Positions 30,733 through 39,487 of a DNA stretch of 64,000 nucleotides are shown here, in pieces; within the stretch, counting starts at the first letter, position 1, and each line of letters starts with the position of its first letter. Origin of the DNA: TOLSYN sp963738165 (GTDB taxonomy: Bacteria > Acidobacteriota > Terriglobia > Terriglobales > Acidobacteriaceae); assembly GCA_963738165.1 (NCBI GenBank), contig CAVTVE010000006.1:186001-250000 (forward strand), in the 5' to 3' direction. A program made the position numbers and the translations under genes. Below the pieces are notes generated by a model that saw nothing but the letters and a program-made list of their open reading frames with translations, did not search any database and was not told where the DNA came from.

Positions 30733-31744
30733 TGGGTCCGCCGCCTCGTTTTCCGGAACTGTTAAGATTTTGTGCATATTTACTGATCCCCTCGAAAAGT
30801 GAAACTGCAATCTTTTCCCTGTACTGTTCGTCCTTCAATAATTTGTCGTCTTCATCATTGGATAGAGATGAGACCTCTGCCAGCACGGCCGGCATCTCTG
30901 TCCCAACCAGAACTGCGAATGGGGCCATCTTGACCCCGCGGTCATCCAGCTTCGGGTTGAGCGGCTTCAGGGATTTATAAAGCTCGGCGTCTATAGTTTT
31001 GGCGAGCGTCCGAGATTCGTTTCGCCGGACATCCAAATAGACCTTTTCCAAAAGCTGGCGGTATTCCGATAAGGAGTAACCCGACTGGCGGTTCTCAAGA
31101 CTTGCAAGTTGTAAAACCTGTGGATCATTGGTTGCACCGACGTAGTAGGTTTCGAGTGGTCGAATTGAACGCGGTTGCATCCAGTTTATGTGGATGGAAA
31201 CAAACAGATCTGCCTTTTTGGAGTTGGCGAACGCCACCCGATTTGCCAGCGTAACCGTCTGGTCGGTCTCCCGGGTCAAAAGCACCTCGAACGGGGATTG
31301 CTTCATAAGCTGACGCAGGCGAAGCGCGATGTCCAATGTGACATCTTTCTCAGCTAAGCCTGACTTGGAAATTGCGCCGGGTTGGACTCCGCCATGACCG
31401 GGGTCGATCACGATTCGTTTGACGGAAAGCGGCAGTACAGACAGGTTCACATCGCCAGGCGGTGTCAGGAGGACGGGCGGTTCAGCTGTTCGCTGTTCAA
31501 ACACATGGTGTGCTATCGCCGTATTCGCGCTGACAGCGATGCTGGACGATGTCTTGCCTCTTGAAATCACAAAGGAGGAAATTGCAAGCACGGCTGTGAC
31601 TGTCATGAGTGAGGCCCACGCCCAGCGGAGGATCAGCCATCGGAGACGCTTATGGCGCACTTTCCCAGTCCGATTTTCCAGGTTGGTCTGGATCACCTCG
31701 CGAATCATCTGGCGTTTAGTGTTTTCTAGGCTTCTCATGAGCAT
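30719..31744 (-). CDS. N-acetylmuramoyl-L-alanine amidase (Amidase_3), membrane-anchored
   Basis: About 341 residues. A basic N-terminus is followed by one hydrophobic segment (AWASLMTVTAVLAISSFVIS), so the catalytic domain lies outside. The Amidase_3 motifs are complete: RIVIDPGHGG (Zn His), a Glu in GLAEKDVTLDIALRL, LFVSIHINW (second Zn His) and AVLAEVSSLSN (catalytic Glu). It removes stem peptides from peptidoglycan, as AmiA/C do. The start is uncertain (ATG 31744 or 31738; TTG 31768 is in frame). Translationally coupled to the MamK-like actin. Confidence 0.9.
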   Translation of the reverse strand: MLMRSLENTKRQMIREVIQTNLENRTGKVRHKRLRWLILRWAWASLMTVTAVLAISSFVISRGKTSSSIAVSANTAIAHHVFEQRTAEPPVLLTPPGDVNLSVLPLSVKRIVIDPGHGGVQPGAISKSGLAEKDVTLDIALRLRQLMKQSPFEVLLTRETDQTVTLANRVAFANSKKADLFVSIHINWMQPRSIRPLETYYVGATNDPQVLQLASLENRQSGYSLSEYRQLLEKVYLDVRRNESRTLAKTIDAELYKSLKPLNPKLDDRGVKMAPFAVLVGTEMPAVLAEVSSLSNDEDDKLLKDEQYREKIAVSLFEGISKYAQNLNSSGKRGGGPNGTT

Positions 31745-31799
31745 CAACTCTGTGCTGCGATACCTCAAGAACGGCGAAAACGCGAATCTGCGACCCGAG

Positions 31800-32147
31800 T
31801 AGAGAGCAATAGCGGTAGAGGGGTTTTATCCGAGATCCTCAGGAATTCAGCGATCAGCTCCGACACACCGCACAGAAATATATGATGGCCAGCTTTGCCG
31901 ACACTATCGCGATTACGTCAATCTTGCCGACTTTCCCATTACTTATCTAGCGGTTGAAAGACCTAGGTGAAAGTATGATTTCACCTCATGTGTGCTGGCT
32001 GACTTAGCGATCTCCTCAGGTCCGATTGACTGATTCGGATTTTGTTGATGCCGGCGCGGCCCATGGCTGCGCGCGGCGAAATCCCAGTCTCCGGCCACTA
32101 CTAACTACCTGATACTGACTTCTCATTACGTATCTTTCGGCCAAGCC
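31800..32147. other. Intergenic stretch, possible distant copy of the 11.8-kb repeat
   Basis: No gene. GAAATCCCAGTCTCCGGCCAC at 32087-32107 resembles the opening of the degenerate repeats at 11820-12455 (AATTCCCAATCTCCGGTCAT in the third unit). The match covers only about 20 bases and may be fortuitous. Confidence 0.35.
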
Positions 32148-32606
32148 CTAGCGCTTCCTCTTCTGGGCTACCGGACTGCTAGGCTGCGCCAGCTGCGGGG
32201 AGTCGCGGGGCTTCGGCTTGCTCCTGACCTTGAAATTGAGCATCACTGCAGCGCGGATGAGGTCCTTCAAGGCCGCCTCATCGATCTTGTCGCTTTCGTG
32301 GATGTCGATGGCGCGCCTGACATTCCCCTCAAGGCTGGAGTTGAATAGACCTGAAGAGTCCTTCAACGCAGCTCCCTTAGCAAATGTCATCTTGACGACG
32401 TTCTTGTACGTCTCTCCCGTGCAGACGATGCCGCCGTGGGACCAGACGGGAGTCCCCATCCACTTCCACTCTTCGACGATCTCAGGGTCTGCCTGATGTA
32501 TGATTGCGCGCACTTTCGCGAGCGTCTTCCCGCGCCAGTCCCCAAGTTCCTTGATCTTGTCATCGATTAATGCAGAGGCAGATTCCACCGGGACGGGCCT
32601 TTTCAT
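32148..32606 (-). CDS. DUF1801 domain protein
   Basis: A 152-residue protein from ATG 32606 (GGAG six bases before). KIKELGDWRGKTLAKVRAII, EEWKWMGTPVWSHGGIVCTG and YKNVVKMTFAKGAALKD form the YdhG-like DUF1801 fold, with the conserved W and PxW. A basic Pro/Lys tail closes it (PVAQKRKR). Function unknown; some relatives act as small stress or iron-chaperone-like proteins. It appears to be a single-gene unit. Confidence 0.85.
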   Translation of the reverse strand: MKRPVPVESASALIDDKIKELGDWRGKTLAKVRAIIHQADPEIVEEWKWMGTPVWSHGGIVCTGETYKNVVKMTFAKGAALKDSSGLFNSSLEGNVRRAIDIHESDKIDEAALKDLIRAAVMLNFKVRSKPKPRDSPQLAQPSSPVAQKRKR

Positions 32607-32889
32607 GTACAACTCCAATTCTCATACCTAATTCAGCTGCGCTCAGCTTAGTGTTGATTGATCCATCCGGTCGCACGCATTTTGCCGGGGAGATCAGCCC
32701 CATGTGATGAGGCCTTCTCATACTCGATGTGCAACAGCCTCACCCCGCGTTGATGGGCAGCGGTCAGTCTACGGTTTAATCGTTCATGTCCGCTGCTGCA
32801 AGCGTGTGCGGAGGAAATGCGCGCAACTGCGTGCTGAGGTGATTAATCCCGCCATCTCTTGGAGCATTCCCGAGGTTCACTGGCAGCAC

Positions 32890-34941
32890 CTACGCCACCT
32901 CGTCGGTCTCGAGAGCCGCCTTAAAAAGGTCCACAACAGCGGGCTTCATCACTTTGCCCATGGCGTTGCGGGGAAGCGCCTCGAGCATAAGGAGTCGTGA
33001 AGGCATTTTGTAGGACGCAAGGCGTTCTCTAAACCAATCGCGCAGACTGTCGACATCGAGAGAATTTCCCTCGCGTAGCACAACAGCGGCAGCAACGCGT
33101 TCTCCCCACTCGACGTCCGGTACGCCGACTACCGCACATTCCGCAACAGCCGGGTGCTCGCGAAGCTGTTCTTCGACTTCAAGTGCCGACACCTTGTGAC
33201 CGCCCGTCTTAATGATGTCGATATTCATGCGGCCCAGAATTCGATAGCGGCCATTTTCCACGACCGCGACATCTCCCGTGCGAAACCAACCATCACGGAA
33301 TGCCTTTTCCGTAGCTTGCGGTTTGCCCCAGTATTCCTGGAAGACGCTGGGCCCGCGTATCTCAATTTCGCCCGAATTATCCTCTTCACCGTTGTCGTTG
33401 ACGAGTCGCACCTCGACATCCGGCAGCGGCAGTCCTACGCTGCCCGGAACTCGCTCACCGTCCAGCGGATTCGACAGTGCCATGCCGATTTCGGTCATGC
33501 CATAGCGTTCGAGCAGCGTGTGGCCGCTGATCTCGTGCCATCGGTTCAGGGTGGAAACCGGCAGCGCAGCCGATCCCGATACCATCAGGCGCAACGCGCG
33601 ACACGCGTCACTAAGATTGGCCTTGCGCTGGGGTGAAGCTGACTCCCAAGCCGAAATCAGTCTCGTGTAGATGGTAGGGACTGCCATGAACAGGCTCAGC
33701 CGGCGGCTGGCGAGCCGATCCAACACGGTATTGGCGTCAAAGCGCGGCAACATCTCGCAGGTCGCTCCCGACCACAGCGCGCACGAGAGCACATTGATGA
33801 TTCCGTGGATGTGGTGCAGCGGCAGGCACAGCACAATGCGGTCGCTGGCGGACCACTGCCACGCGCCGACAAGGGTTGTGATCTGCGCCTCGATGTTGGC
33901 GTGCGCGGTAACTACCCCCTTCGGGCGGCTGGTTGTGCCGCTGGTGTAAAGGATCATCGCGCGCCGTGATTTGTCTACAGTCGGCAATAACCCCGCTTCC
34001 GAGGCCAAAGCGTCGCCGGAAACAAGCAATGGTACTCCACGGTCGGCCGCCATCTTGGCCAGCAGCTCTCTTCCGGCGGCATCGGCTATGAGAATGCTCG
34101 CTTGCGTGTCGTCAACAAAGTATTCGAGTTCGGCCGCCGGAGAGCCCATCGGCAGCGGAACCGCTATGCCGCCCGCGCGCCAGATGCCCCACTGCACCGC
34201 CACCCATGGAAAACCAGGCGTCACCAGAAACGGGATGCGCTGCTCATTCAGGTCGCCGCTGTCACCTGAATCCTGACTTTTGTCGGCCTCGCGAGCGGTG
34301 CGAAGCAGTGCCGTCGCCACGCGCGCCGAAGCGTCCAGCAAACGGTTGTAGGTGTACTCTCCTTCGCGGTCGACGATGGCGAGATGCTGTTTGTGAAGTT
34401 CGGCGCGGGAAATCAGCGATGGAGTATTTGAGATGTTCATGTCGGTAGCCAACCCGGTTACGTCAGACGCCTCCAACCTGCGATCTGCGGCAGTTCTGGT
34501 GGCAGGCCAGGACACGACCTTCTTAAGAAGCTTCGGAAGCGCAATGAGCCGCTTGCCTGTGCCTTTGATTCCGCTTCCCGTGCGCACGTGGGCTGTGCCT
34601 TCTCGCTTCCAGAATAGCGCGACCCGATCTGCCAGGTTAAGATGCGCGAAGTAGAAGATTCCGTCAACCTGCTCGATTAGGACCCGCCGACCAATTCTCA
34701 AACCACTTTCTTCTTTGCCGTGGCAGAAAATCCGTGCGCCTCCGGAGAGCTCCACCATCGCGATCTGCAAAGGCGCCTTAAATCCTTCAGGCCCGGAACT
34801 CAGGCTTGTGTAGGAGACGACGGACCCGTAACCGGAAACTACCGCCGGCTCCGTTTCCACCGGATGGTCGGGGCAAATACGAATCGGTGGGACAAAGTTG
34901 CGTCCGCAGCGCGGGCATCGTGAGGCTCGGATCATTTCCAT
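32890..34941 (-). CDS. DUF35 OB-fold/zinc protein fused to acyl-CoA synthetase
   Basis: A 683-residue fusion; GGAGG precedes ATG 34941. Residues 1-110 are a DUF35 acyl-CoA-associated domain: rubredoxin-like zinc site C9-x2-C12-x10-C23-x2-H26, then the OB fold with GYGSVVSYTSLSSGPEGFKA. From about 170 it is an AMP-forming acyl-CoA synthetase: TSGTTSRPKG at 333-342, ERYGMTEIG, GWFRTGDVAVV, GRMNIDIIKTGGHKVSALEV and the catalytic Lys in RNAMGKVMK. DUF35 proteins bind thiolase-fold partners, and the thiolase-like gene lies 43 bp upstream in the same operon. The fusion would tie acyl activation to the thiolase-type step. Confidence 0.9.
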   Translation of the reverse strand: MEMIRASRCPRCGRNFVPPIRICPDHPVETEPAVVSGYGSVVSYTSLSSGPEGFKAPLQIAMVELSGGARIFCHGKEESGLRIGRRVLIEQVDGIFYFAHLNLADRVALFWKREGTAHVRTGSGIKGTGKRLIALPKLLKKVVSWPATRTAADRRLEASDVTGLATDMNISNTPSLISRAELHKQHLAIVDREGEYTYNRLLDASARVATALLRTAREADKSQDSGDSGDLNEQRIPFLVTPGFPWVAVQWGIWRAGGIAVPLPMGSPAAELEYFVDDTQASILIADAAGRELLAKMAADRGVPLLVSGDALASEAGLLPTVDKSRRAMILYTSGTTSRPKGVVTAHANIEAQITTLVGAWQWSASDRIVLCLPLHHIHGIINVLSCALWSGATCEMLPRFDANTVLDRLASRRLSLFMAVPTIYTRLISAWESASPQRKANLSDACRALRLMVSGSAALPVSTLNRWHEISGHTLLERYGMTEIGMALSNPLDGERVPGSVGLPLPDVEVRLVNDNGEEDNSGEIEIRGPSVFQEYWGKPQATEKAFRDGWFRTGDVAVVENGRYRILGRMNIDIIKTGGHKVSALEVEEQLREHPAVAECAVVGVPDVEWGERVAAAVVLREGNSLDVDSLRDWFRERLASYKMPSRLLMLEALPRNAMGKVMKPAVVDLFKAALETDEVA

Positions 34942-34984
34942 CACGCGGCCTCCATCATGCAACCCGCAATTTTGGAATTCCTGA

Positions 34985-36157
34985 TCATGCCACTCGCTGC
35001 AGAATGGAAACCCAGTTATTTGTTGCGAAGCCGCCGATGGAATGCGCGAGGCCCACTTCGGCATTCACCTGGCGGCCTATCGCCCGACCTGTGATCTGCC
35101 ACACAATCTCCACCACTTGGGCCAGTCCGGTTGCGGCCAGCGCATGGCCGCGCGCTTCTAGTCCGCCAGAGGTGTTCACCGGAAGGCGTCCAGTCAGAGC
35201 GGTTTCTCCGTTTTCGGCAGCCCTGGCCGCCTGGCCTGGAGGAAACAGACCGACGTCTTCGAGCGACAGAAGTTCGAACGGAGCAAACGCATCGTGAATC
35301 TCCGCAACCTGCACGCGCTCGGGGCCGAAGCCGGCCATCTGAAATGCCACCTTCGCGGCCTCCTGCGACGCTCGAAAGCTCGTCAGCGAATTCCGGTAGC
35401 GCACGGCTAGATAGTCGCCGCCCTGTCCCACGCCGGCCAGCTTTACTGCAGTGCACTCCGCGGTTAGAAACACGGCAGCAGCCCCGTCGGATATCGGGCA
35501 GCAGTGCATGATGCGAAGTGGATCGGCAACAAGGCGGCTGTTCATCACCGTGTCCACGGATACTGGCTTCTGAAAATGAGCATAGGCATTGCGCGCACCG
35601 TTTTCATGGTTCTTGACGGCGACGCGCGCCATGTCCATCTCGGTGATGGCATTTTCGTGCAGTGCCGCTTGGGCCGCAATCGCCGCCAGTGCGGGCATGG
35701 TTGCGCAGTAGGCTCGCTCCTGCGGATCAATTACACGGCTGATAATTTGCGAAACCCGGCGCGTCGGAAGGTGCGTCATTTTTTCGCCGCCAAGCACGAG
35801 CACGTTCCGGTGCAGTCCGGAGGCGATCAACGCGAACCCCGTATAAAGCGCCGCGGCTCCCGATGAGGTTGCCGTTTCCACGCGGAGCGAAGGAACGCGC
35901 GAGAGTCCGACGTAGCTGCTGATGCGCGAGGCGAAATTTCCGTCGCCGACGAACTCCTCCGGATTCATGCTGGTTACGACCAGAGCATCTGGTTCGCGAC
36001 CGGCCTCACCAAGTGCTTCCAGAGCAGCATCGGCCATAAGGTCCTGCAGGCTTTCGGGCCGCTTTCCGAAGCGGGTCATTGCAACGCCGGCGATCCAAAC
36101 TGGTTTCAAGACTCGTTCCTCGACTTCGACAGGGTCTCGCTCACGACCAGGTAACAC
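34985..36157 (-). CDS. SCP-x-type thiolase-like protein lacking the nucleophilic Cys
   Basis: A 390-residue frame starting GTG 36157; TTG 36109 behind GAGG is an alternative start. Thiolase-superfamily features: residues 93-104 VETATSSGAAAL, HDAFAPFELLSLEDVGLFPP (the HDxF motif of SCP-x/Ltp), GGLEARGHALAATGLAQ, and AHSIGGFATN at the end. In thiolases the first motif is VEAACASG. Here the Cys position is Thr97, and the C-terminal Cys is also absent. This fits Ltp2-like retro-aldolases, which also pair with DUF35 partners, rather than true thiolases. Co-transcribed with the DUF35-acyl-CoA synthetase fusion. Confidence 0.82.
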   Translation of the reverse strand: MLPGRERDPVEVEERVLKPVWIAGVAMTRFGKRPESLQDLMADAALEALGEAGREPDALVVTSMNPEEFVGDGNFASRISSYVGLSRVPSLRVETATSSGAAALYTGFALIASGLHRNVLVLGGEKMTHLPTRRVSQIISRVIDPQERAYCATMPALAAIAAQAALHENAITEMDMARVAVKNHENGARNAYAHFQKPVSVDTVMNSRLVADPLRIMHCCPISDGAAAVFLTAECTAVKLAGVGQGGDYLAVRYRNSLTSFRASQEAAKVAFQMAGFGPERVQVAEIHDAFAPFELLSLEDVGLFPPGQAARAAENGETALTGRLPVNTSGGLEARGHALAATGLAQVVEIVWQITGRAIGRQVNAEVGLAHSIGGFATNNWVSILQRVA

Positions 36158-36320
36158 TTAGATGTCTAAAGCCGCGGCCGGGCAGCAAAAAAGCTATGGG
36201 TGCTACTTCACTTCGGTTTCGGTTCTATGTCGCATGTCTCGGCGTCGTTCCTCCGCGAAAGCAACTTCGACAAGAGATGCCGCATCTGTGGGCGAACAGT
36301 TCTTCCGACTGGAGCCTCCT

Positions 36321-37625
36321 GTGGCAGAGCGAGCGATTCCTTTTCCTCAACCGCAAGTACCGACTAAACTCACGCGTCAGCAAATCACCGGCTTCTGGGC
36401 AGCCTGGACCGGTTGGACTTTGGACGGCATGGATTCCGTAATCTATGCGCTCGTGCTCAGTCCGGCTCTGGTCGAACTGCTGCCGAAGTCCGGCATGTCG
36501 AATGCGCCGGCGAAAGTTGCCGAAGCTGGTTCAATTCTGTTTGCGCTGTTCCTGATTGGATGGGGGCTGTCTTTTATCTGGGGACCAGTGGCCGACAAGT
36601 TCGGACGAACACGCGTCCTTGCGGCCACCATCTTCGTGTACGCAATCTTTACGGGTGCTGCTGCCTTGTCGCAGAACGTGTGGGAACTAGGGGCGTTTCG
36701 CCTGTTGGCGGGCGTAGGCATCGGAGGCGAATGGGCACTGGCAGGGACGTATGTCGCGGAGGCATGGCCCGAAGACCGCCGAAAAATGGGAGCTGGCTAT
36801 CTGCAGACCGGCTACTACGCCGGATTCTTCCTCGCCGCCGCCCTCAACTACACGGTGGGAGCTCACTTCGGTTGGCGCGCAATGTTCCTCTGCGGTCTCG
36901 CGCCAGTTGTGGTCTCGCTGCTGATCATCATGCGAGTCAGGGAGCCGGAGAAATGGCAGCGCACGGCGAAGGTGGAATTGATCCGTCGACGCCATCCTTT
37001 GAGCGAAATCTTCAAGGGACCGTATACCCGTCGCACGCTCGTCAATACGGGACTGCTCACCGTGGCGATCATCGGGCTGTGGGCTGCCGCAGTATACGAG
37101 CCGACTGCCATCATTACGATGGCGAAAAAGCAGGGCGCGTCGCTACCTCAAGCAGTGCGTTACGCCTCGTTTGGCACGGGACTGCTGTCGATCGGCACCA
37201 TCCTCGGCTGTCTGGCTTTGCCGCCGATTGCAGAGCGGCTTGGACGCAAGAGCACGCTCGCCATCTATTTCGCCGGCATGGGAGCACTAATTGTCCTCAG
37301 CTTCGGCTGGGCGTTCTATCTGCCGCACGGCCTGAGTACGTTTATAACGTTGCTGTTCTTTTTAGGGTTCTTTGGCGGCAATTTCACCATGTTCAGTTTG
37401 TGGCTGCCTGAGCAGTACGGAACGTCAGTACGCGCGACGGCCTTTGCTTTCGCCACTTCTTTCGGACGTTTCATCGGCGCGGCAGTTAACTTTGGACTCG
37501 CTGCGCTCGTATTACATATGGGCACTCTGGGCAAACCTGTCGCTTTGACTGCGATCGCCTTTGGAATCGGACTGTTGCTGATCCCCTTCGGCCTGGAGAC
37601 GCGCGGTCAGCCATTGCCAGACTAG
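36321..37625 (+). CDS. MFS transporter (organic-acid/aromatic type)
   Basis: About 434 residues with 12 predicted helices. Between helices 2 and 3 lies GPVADKFGRTRVLAATI and between 8 and 9 LPPIAERLGRKSTLAIYF, the two MFS loops. AWTGWTLDGMDSVIYALVLS in helix 1 resembles aromatic-acid:H+ and related symporters. GTG 36321 with GGAG six bases upstream is preferred. The frame is open from ATG 36162, but those 53 codons look non-coding and would overlap the divergent thiolase promoter. Sharing that promoter region suggests it imports the acid handled by the thiolase/acyl-CoA-synthetase pair. Confidence 0.85.
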   Translation: MAERAIPFPQPQVPTKLTRQQITGFWAAWTGWTLDGMDSVIYALVLSPALVELLPKSGMSNAPAKVAEAGSILFALFLIGWGLSFIWGPVADKFGRTRVLAATIFVYAIFTGAAALSQNVWELGAFRLLAGVGIGGEWALAGTYVAEAWPEDRRKMGAGYLQTGYYAGFFLAAALNYTVGAHFGWRAMFLCGLAPVVVSLLIIMRVREPEKWQRTAKVELIRRRHPLSEIFKGPYTRRTLVNTGLLTVAIIGLWAAAVYEPTAIITMAKKQGASLPQAVRYASFGTGLLSIGTILGCLALPPIAERLGRKSTLAIYFAGMGALIVLSFGWAFYLPHGLSTFITLLFFLGFFGGNFTMFSLWLPEQYGTSVRATAFAFATSFGRFIGAAVNFGLAALVLHMGTLGKPVALTAIAFGIGLLLIPFGLETRGQPLPD

Positions 37626-37747
37626 AGCGAACTGATTTGGTCAGGTTCATCGGACGTAGCGTCCGCAGATTGCAACAATTGGAGTTCATTCGAAAGCATG
37701 GCAAGTTCCTGGCAAATATCATCGTGCAGCTCGCGCGCATCACGATT
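37622..37747 (-). pseudogene. Histidine kinase (HisKA_3) fragment
   Basis: 41 codons read RDARELHDDICQELAMLSNE then LQLLQSADATSDEPDQISSL and a stop. ELHDDICQ is the phosphoacceptor box of NarL-type sensor kinases (HisKA_3). A TGA directly precedes it in frame and no ATPase domain follows, so it is a relic. The stop overlaps the MFS stop tail to tail. The following 37754-38059 shows no gene. Confidence 0.5.
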
Positions 37748-38059
37748 TCACTGGTACTAATGCCAGTATTCGCTTAGATACGGCGCCGATAAAGTCTCTA
37801 CGCAACCTGATTGAAGGCTGCCCGGAAAACCGCGTCATAGGTGTTCCCGAGGGCGGGCCGGGACTGAACGTCCTGCACGCTGCTCCGACTGGTCGGTACG
37901 ATCCAACAAAACTGATCAAATGGCACCAAACGCTGGGCCTTCAAACTAGAATTGGCTATCGAAGACGCTTGGGCCGGTAGGGCTCGACCACAACCCGCGT
38001 CGCTCATGAAAGTACGCTGGGAGAACCGTCGCAGAGGATGAAGGCACCGAAGGAGGAAA

Positions 38060-38491
38060 TTGCCGGACACCGAAAGAAGTAGGGCAGGAACGGAACAAGA
38101 GAACAAAATCGGGCAAGAACTGAAACTGGCCGACAAGCTTGCTATTGAACGGACAGTTCTAGCAGCCGACCGAACCATGCTGGCCGGTGTGCGCACATCC
38201 ATGTCATTTATCGGCTTTGGATTCACGATATTCAATGTTCTCAAGTACGTGCAAGAGCATACTTCCATAAAACTCATGCGGCCTCAGACGCCGAGGAATA
38301 TTGGGGCATTCATGGTAGTGGCGGGAACTATTCCCCTATTTGTCATGATCATCCAATATTCCCGGACATTGAAGCGGATGGGCAGAAAAGAGAGTATCGT
38401 CAGCAACCCTAATTTCCAGATGGCCATCGCCATTCTTTTGCTTGGGATCATTCTCCTGATCACTCTCATAGGGAATATTCTTCTACTGTGA
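38060..38491 (+). CDS. DUF202 (YidH-type) membrane protein
   Basis: A 143-residue protein starting at TTG 38060 behind a strong AAGGAGG. LAIERTVLAADRTMLAGVRT followed by SMSFIGFGFTIFNVLKYVQE is the DUF202 signature. Three transmembrane helices are predicted (about 46-64, 82-101, 120-142). Function unknown in the family. It stands alone between the MFS gene and the convergent hydroxylase gene, so it probably does not belong to the peptide cluster. Confidence 0.85.
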   Translation: MPDTERSRAGTEQENKIGQELKLADKLAIERTVLAADRTMLAGVRTSMSFIGFGFTIFNVLKYVQEHTSIKLMRPQTPRNIGAFMVVAGTIPLFVMIIQYSRTLKRMGRKESIVSNPNFQMAIAILLLGIILLITLIGNILLL

Positions 38492-38582
38492 AAAAAAGTA
38501 AGCTGCCGATCCACCAAGCCCGCCGCATCCGCGAATGTTGCTAACACGTCCTTGTTGAATAGCGGCCCTCTCGAACTGTTAT

Positions 38583-39485
38583 TCAAAAAGTTCGAGGCTC
38601 CCGCTGCACAGCGGGGTGTCCGGCTCGATTGAACTTCGGCATACCCCTATATAGATGAATGAATGGAGAGCAGAGCTGACTCGCTAACGTGGGCATTTTG
38701 CAGTCCTGCAGTCCGTAAACGCCCGGCCGCGTCTGTTCGCGTACTGCGGTTCCGAAAAGGTAGTCCCAAATACTCAGCAAGCGGCCAAAGTTTTGGTTGT
38801 GGTGTTCCGGGCTTATGGAATGATGGAATGAGTGGAAAGTGGGGCTGACAAAGACACGGTAAAGAGGGCCAAATCGCCAAGGAATCTCGCTGTGCAGAAT
38901 GGCTATCAAAAATTCCATCGCAAAGTAGACAGGCAGCCACAAACGAACGGGTTGTCCTAGAAGCATGAGCGGAACAAATGAGAACGTTGTGATTATGAAA
39001 TCGTCCACCGGATGAGTGCGCATCGAGGTAGCAAACGTCAGTTGTTCCTGGGAATGATGCATGCTGTGAAAGGCCCATAGGACCCGGCTGGAATGTTGCC
39101 ACCGGTGAAGCCAATAGGTAAGAAAGTCCGCAAAAATGAAATAGATAGAAAAACGCACGAGTACGGGGAGAGAACGCAAGGATGTGATCTCGATAAATGC
39201 AAGGCGGCTACTTAAGAATTTGAATAATGAAGCTGTGAGCAATATCCGGGACAAGTCACTCCTGCCATAAATCCAATAACAGATGTCGTGGAGGAAGTTG
39301 CGGCTCTTGTACTTAGATGTGCGTACTCTGTAACAGCGCTCTATCGAATAGATAATGAGAAATAGCAACATCCCGTGACGTAGTCCGTGATATGCATTGT
39401 GAGCGACATAACGCCACGTGGATGCGAGAAGCAAGTCGGATGCTTCCGGCGACGTAAGCAGCGCGATTGGCACATTGCAAATCAT
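38583..39485 (-). CDS. Fatty-acid-hydroxylase/sterol-desaturase family membrane di-iron enzyme 1
   Basis: A 300-residue integral membrane protein. The His boxes are complete: HRWQH (in WLHRWQHSS), HSMHH and HSFHH, with an extra His in ILHSEIPW. These eight-or-more His ligands bind two irons that use O2 to hydroxylate or desaturate C-H bonds. GGGAG precedes ATG 39485, overlapping the stop of the second hydroxylase gene, so both are co-translated. It is last in the minus-strand run PqqD - precursor - hydroxylase 2 - hydroxylase 1, which suggests tailoring of a peptide or lipid product. Confidence 0.88.
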   Translation of the reverse strand: MICNVPIALLTSPEASDLLLASTWRYVAHNAYHGLRHGMLLFLIIYSIERCYRVRTSKYKSRNFLHDICYWIYGRSDLSRILLTASLFKFLSSRLAFIEITSLRSLPVLVRFSIYFIFADFLTYWLHRWQHSSRVLWAFHSMHHSQEQLTFATSMRTHPVDDFIITTFSFVPLMLLGQPVRLWLPVYFAMEFLIAILHSEIPWRFGPLYRVFVSPTFHSFHHSISPEHHNQNFGRLLSIWDYLFGTAVREQTRPGVYGLQDCKMPTLASQLCSPFIHLYRGMPKFNRAGHPAVQREPRTF

Positions 39486-39487
39486 TC

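Noticed and set aside
35016..35511. Overlapping frames within the thiolase-like gene
   Set aside because: High GC makes accidental open frames; the thiolase frame carries all conserved motifs.
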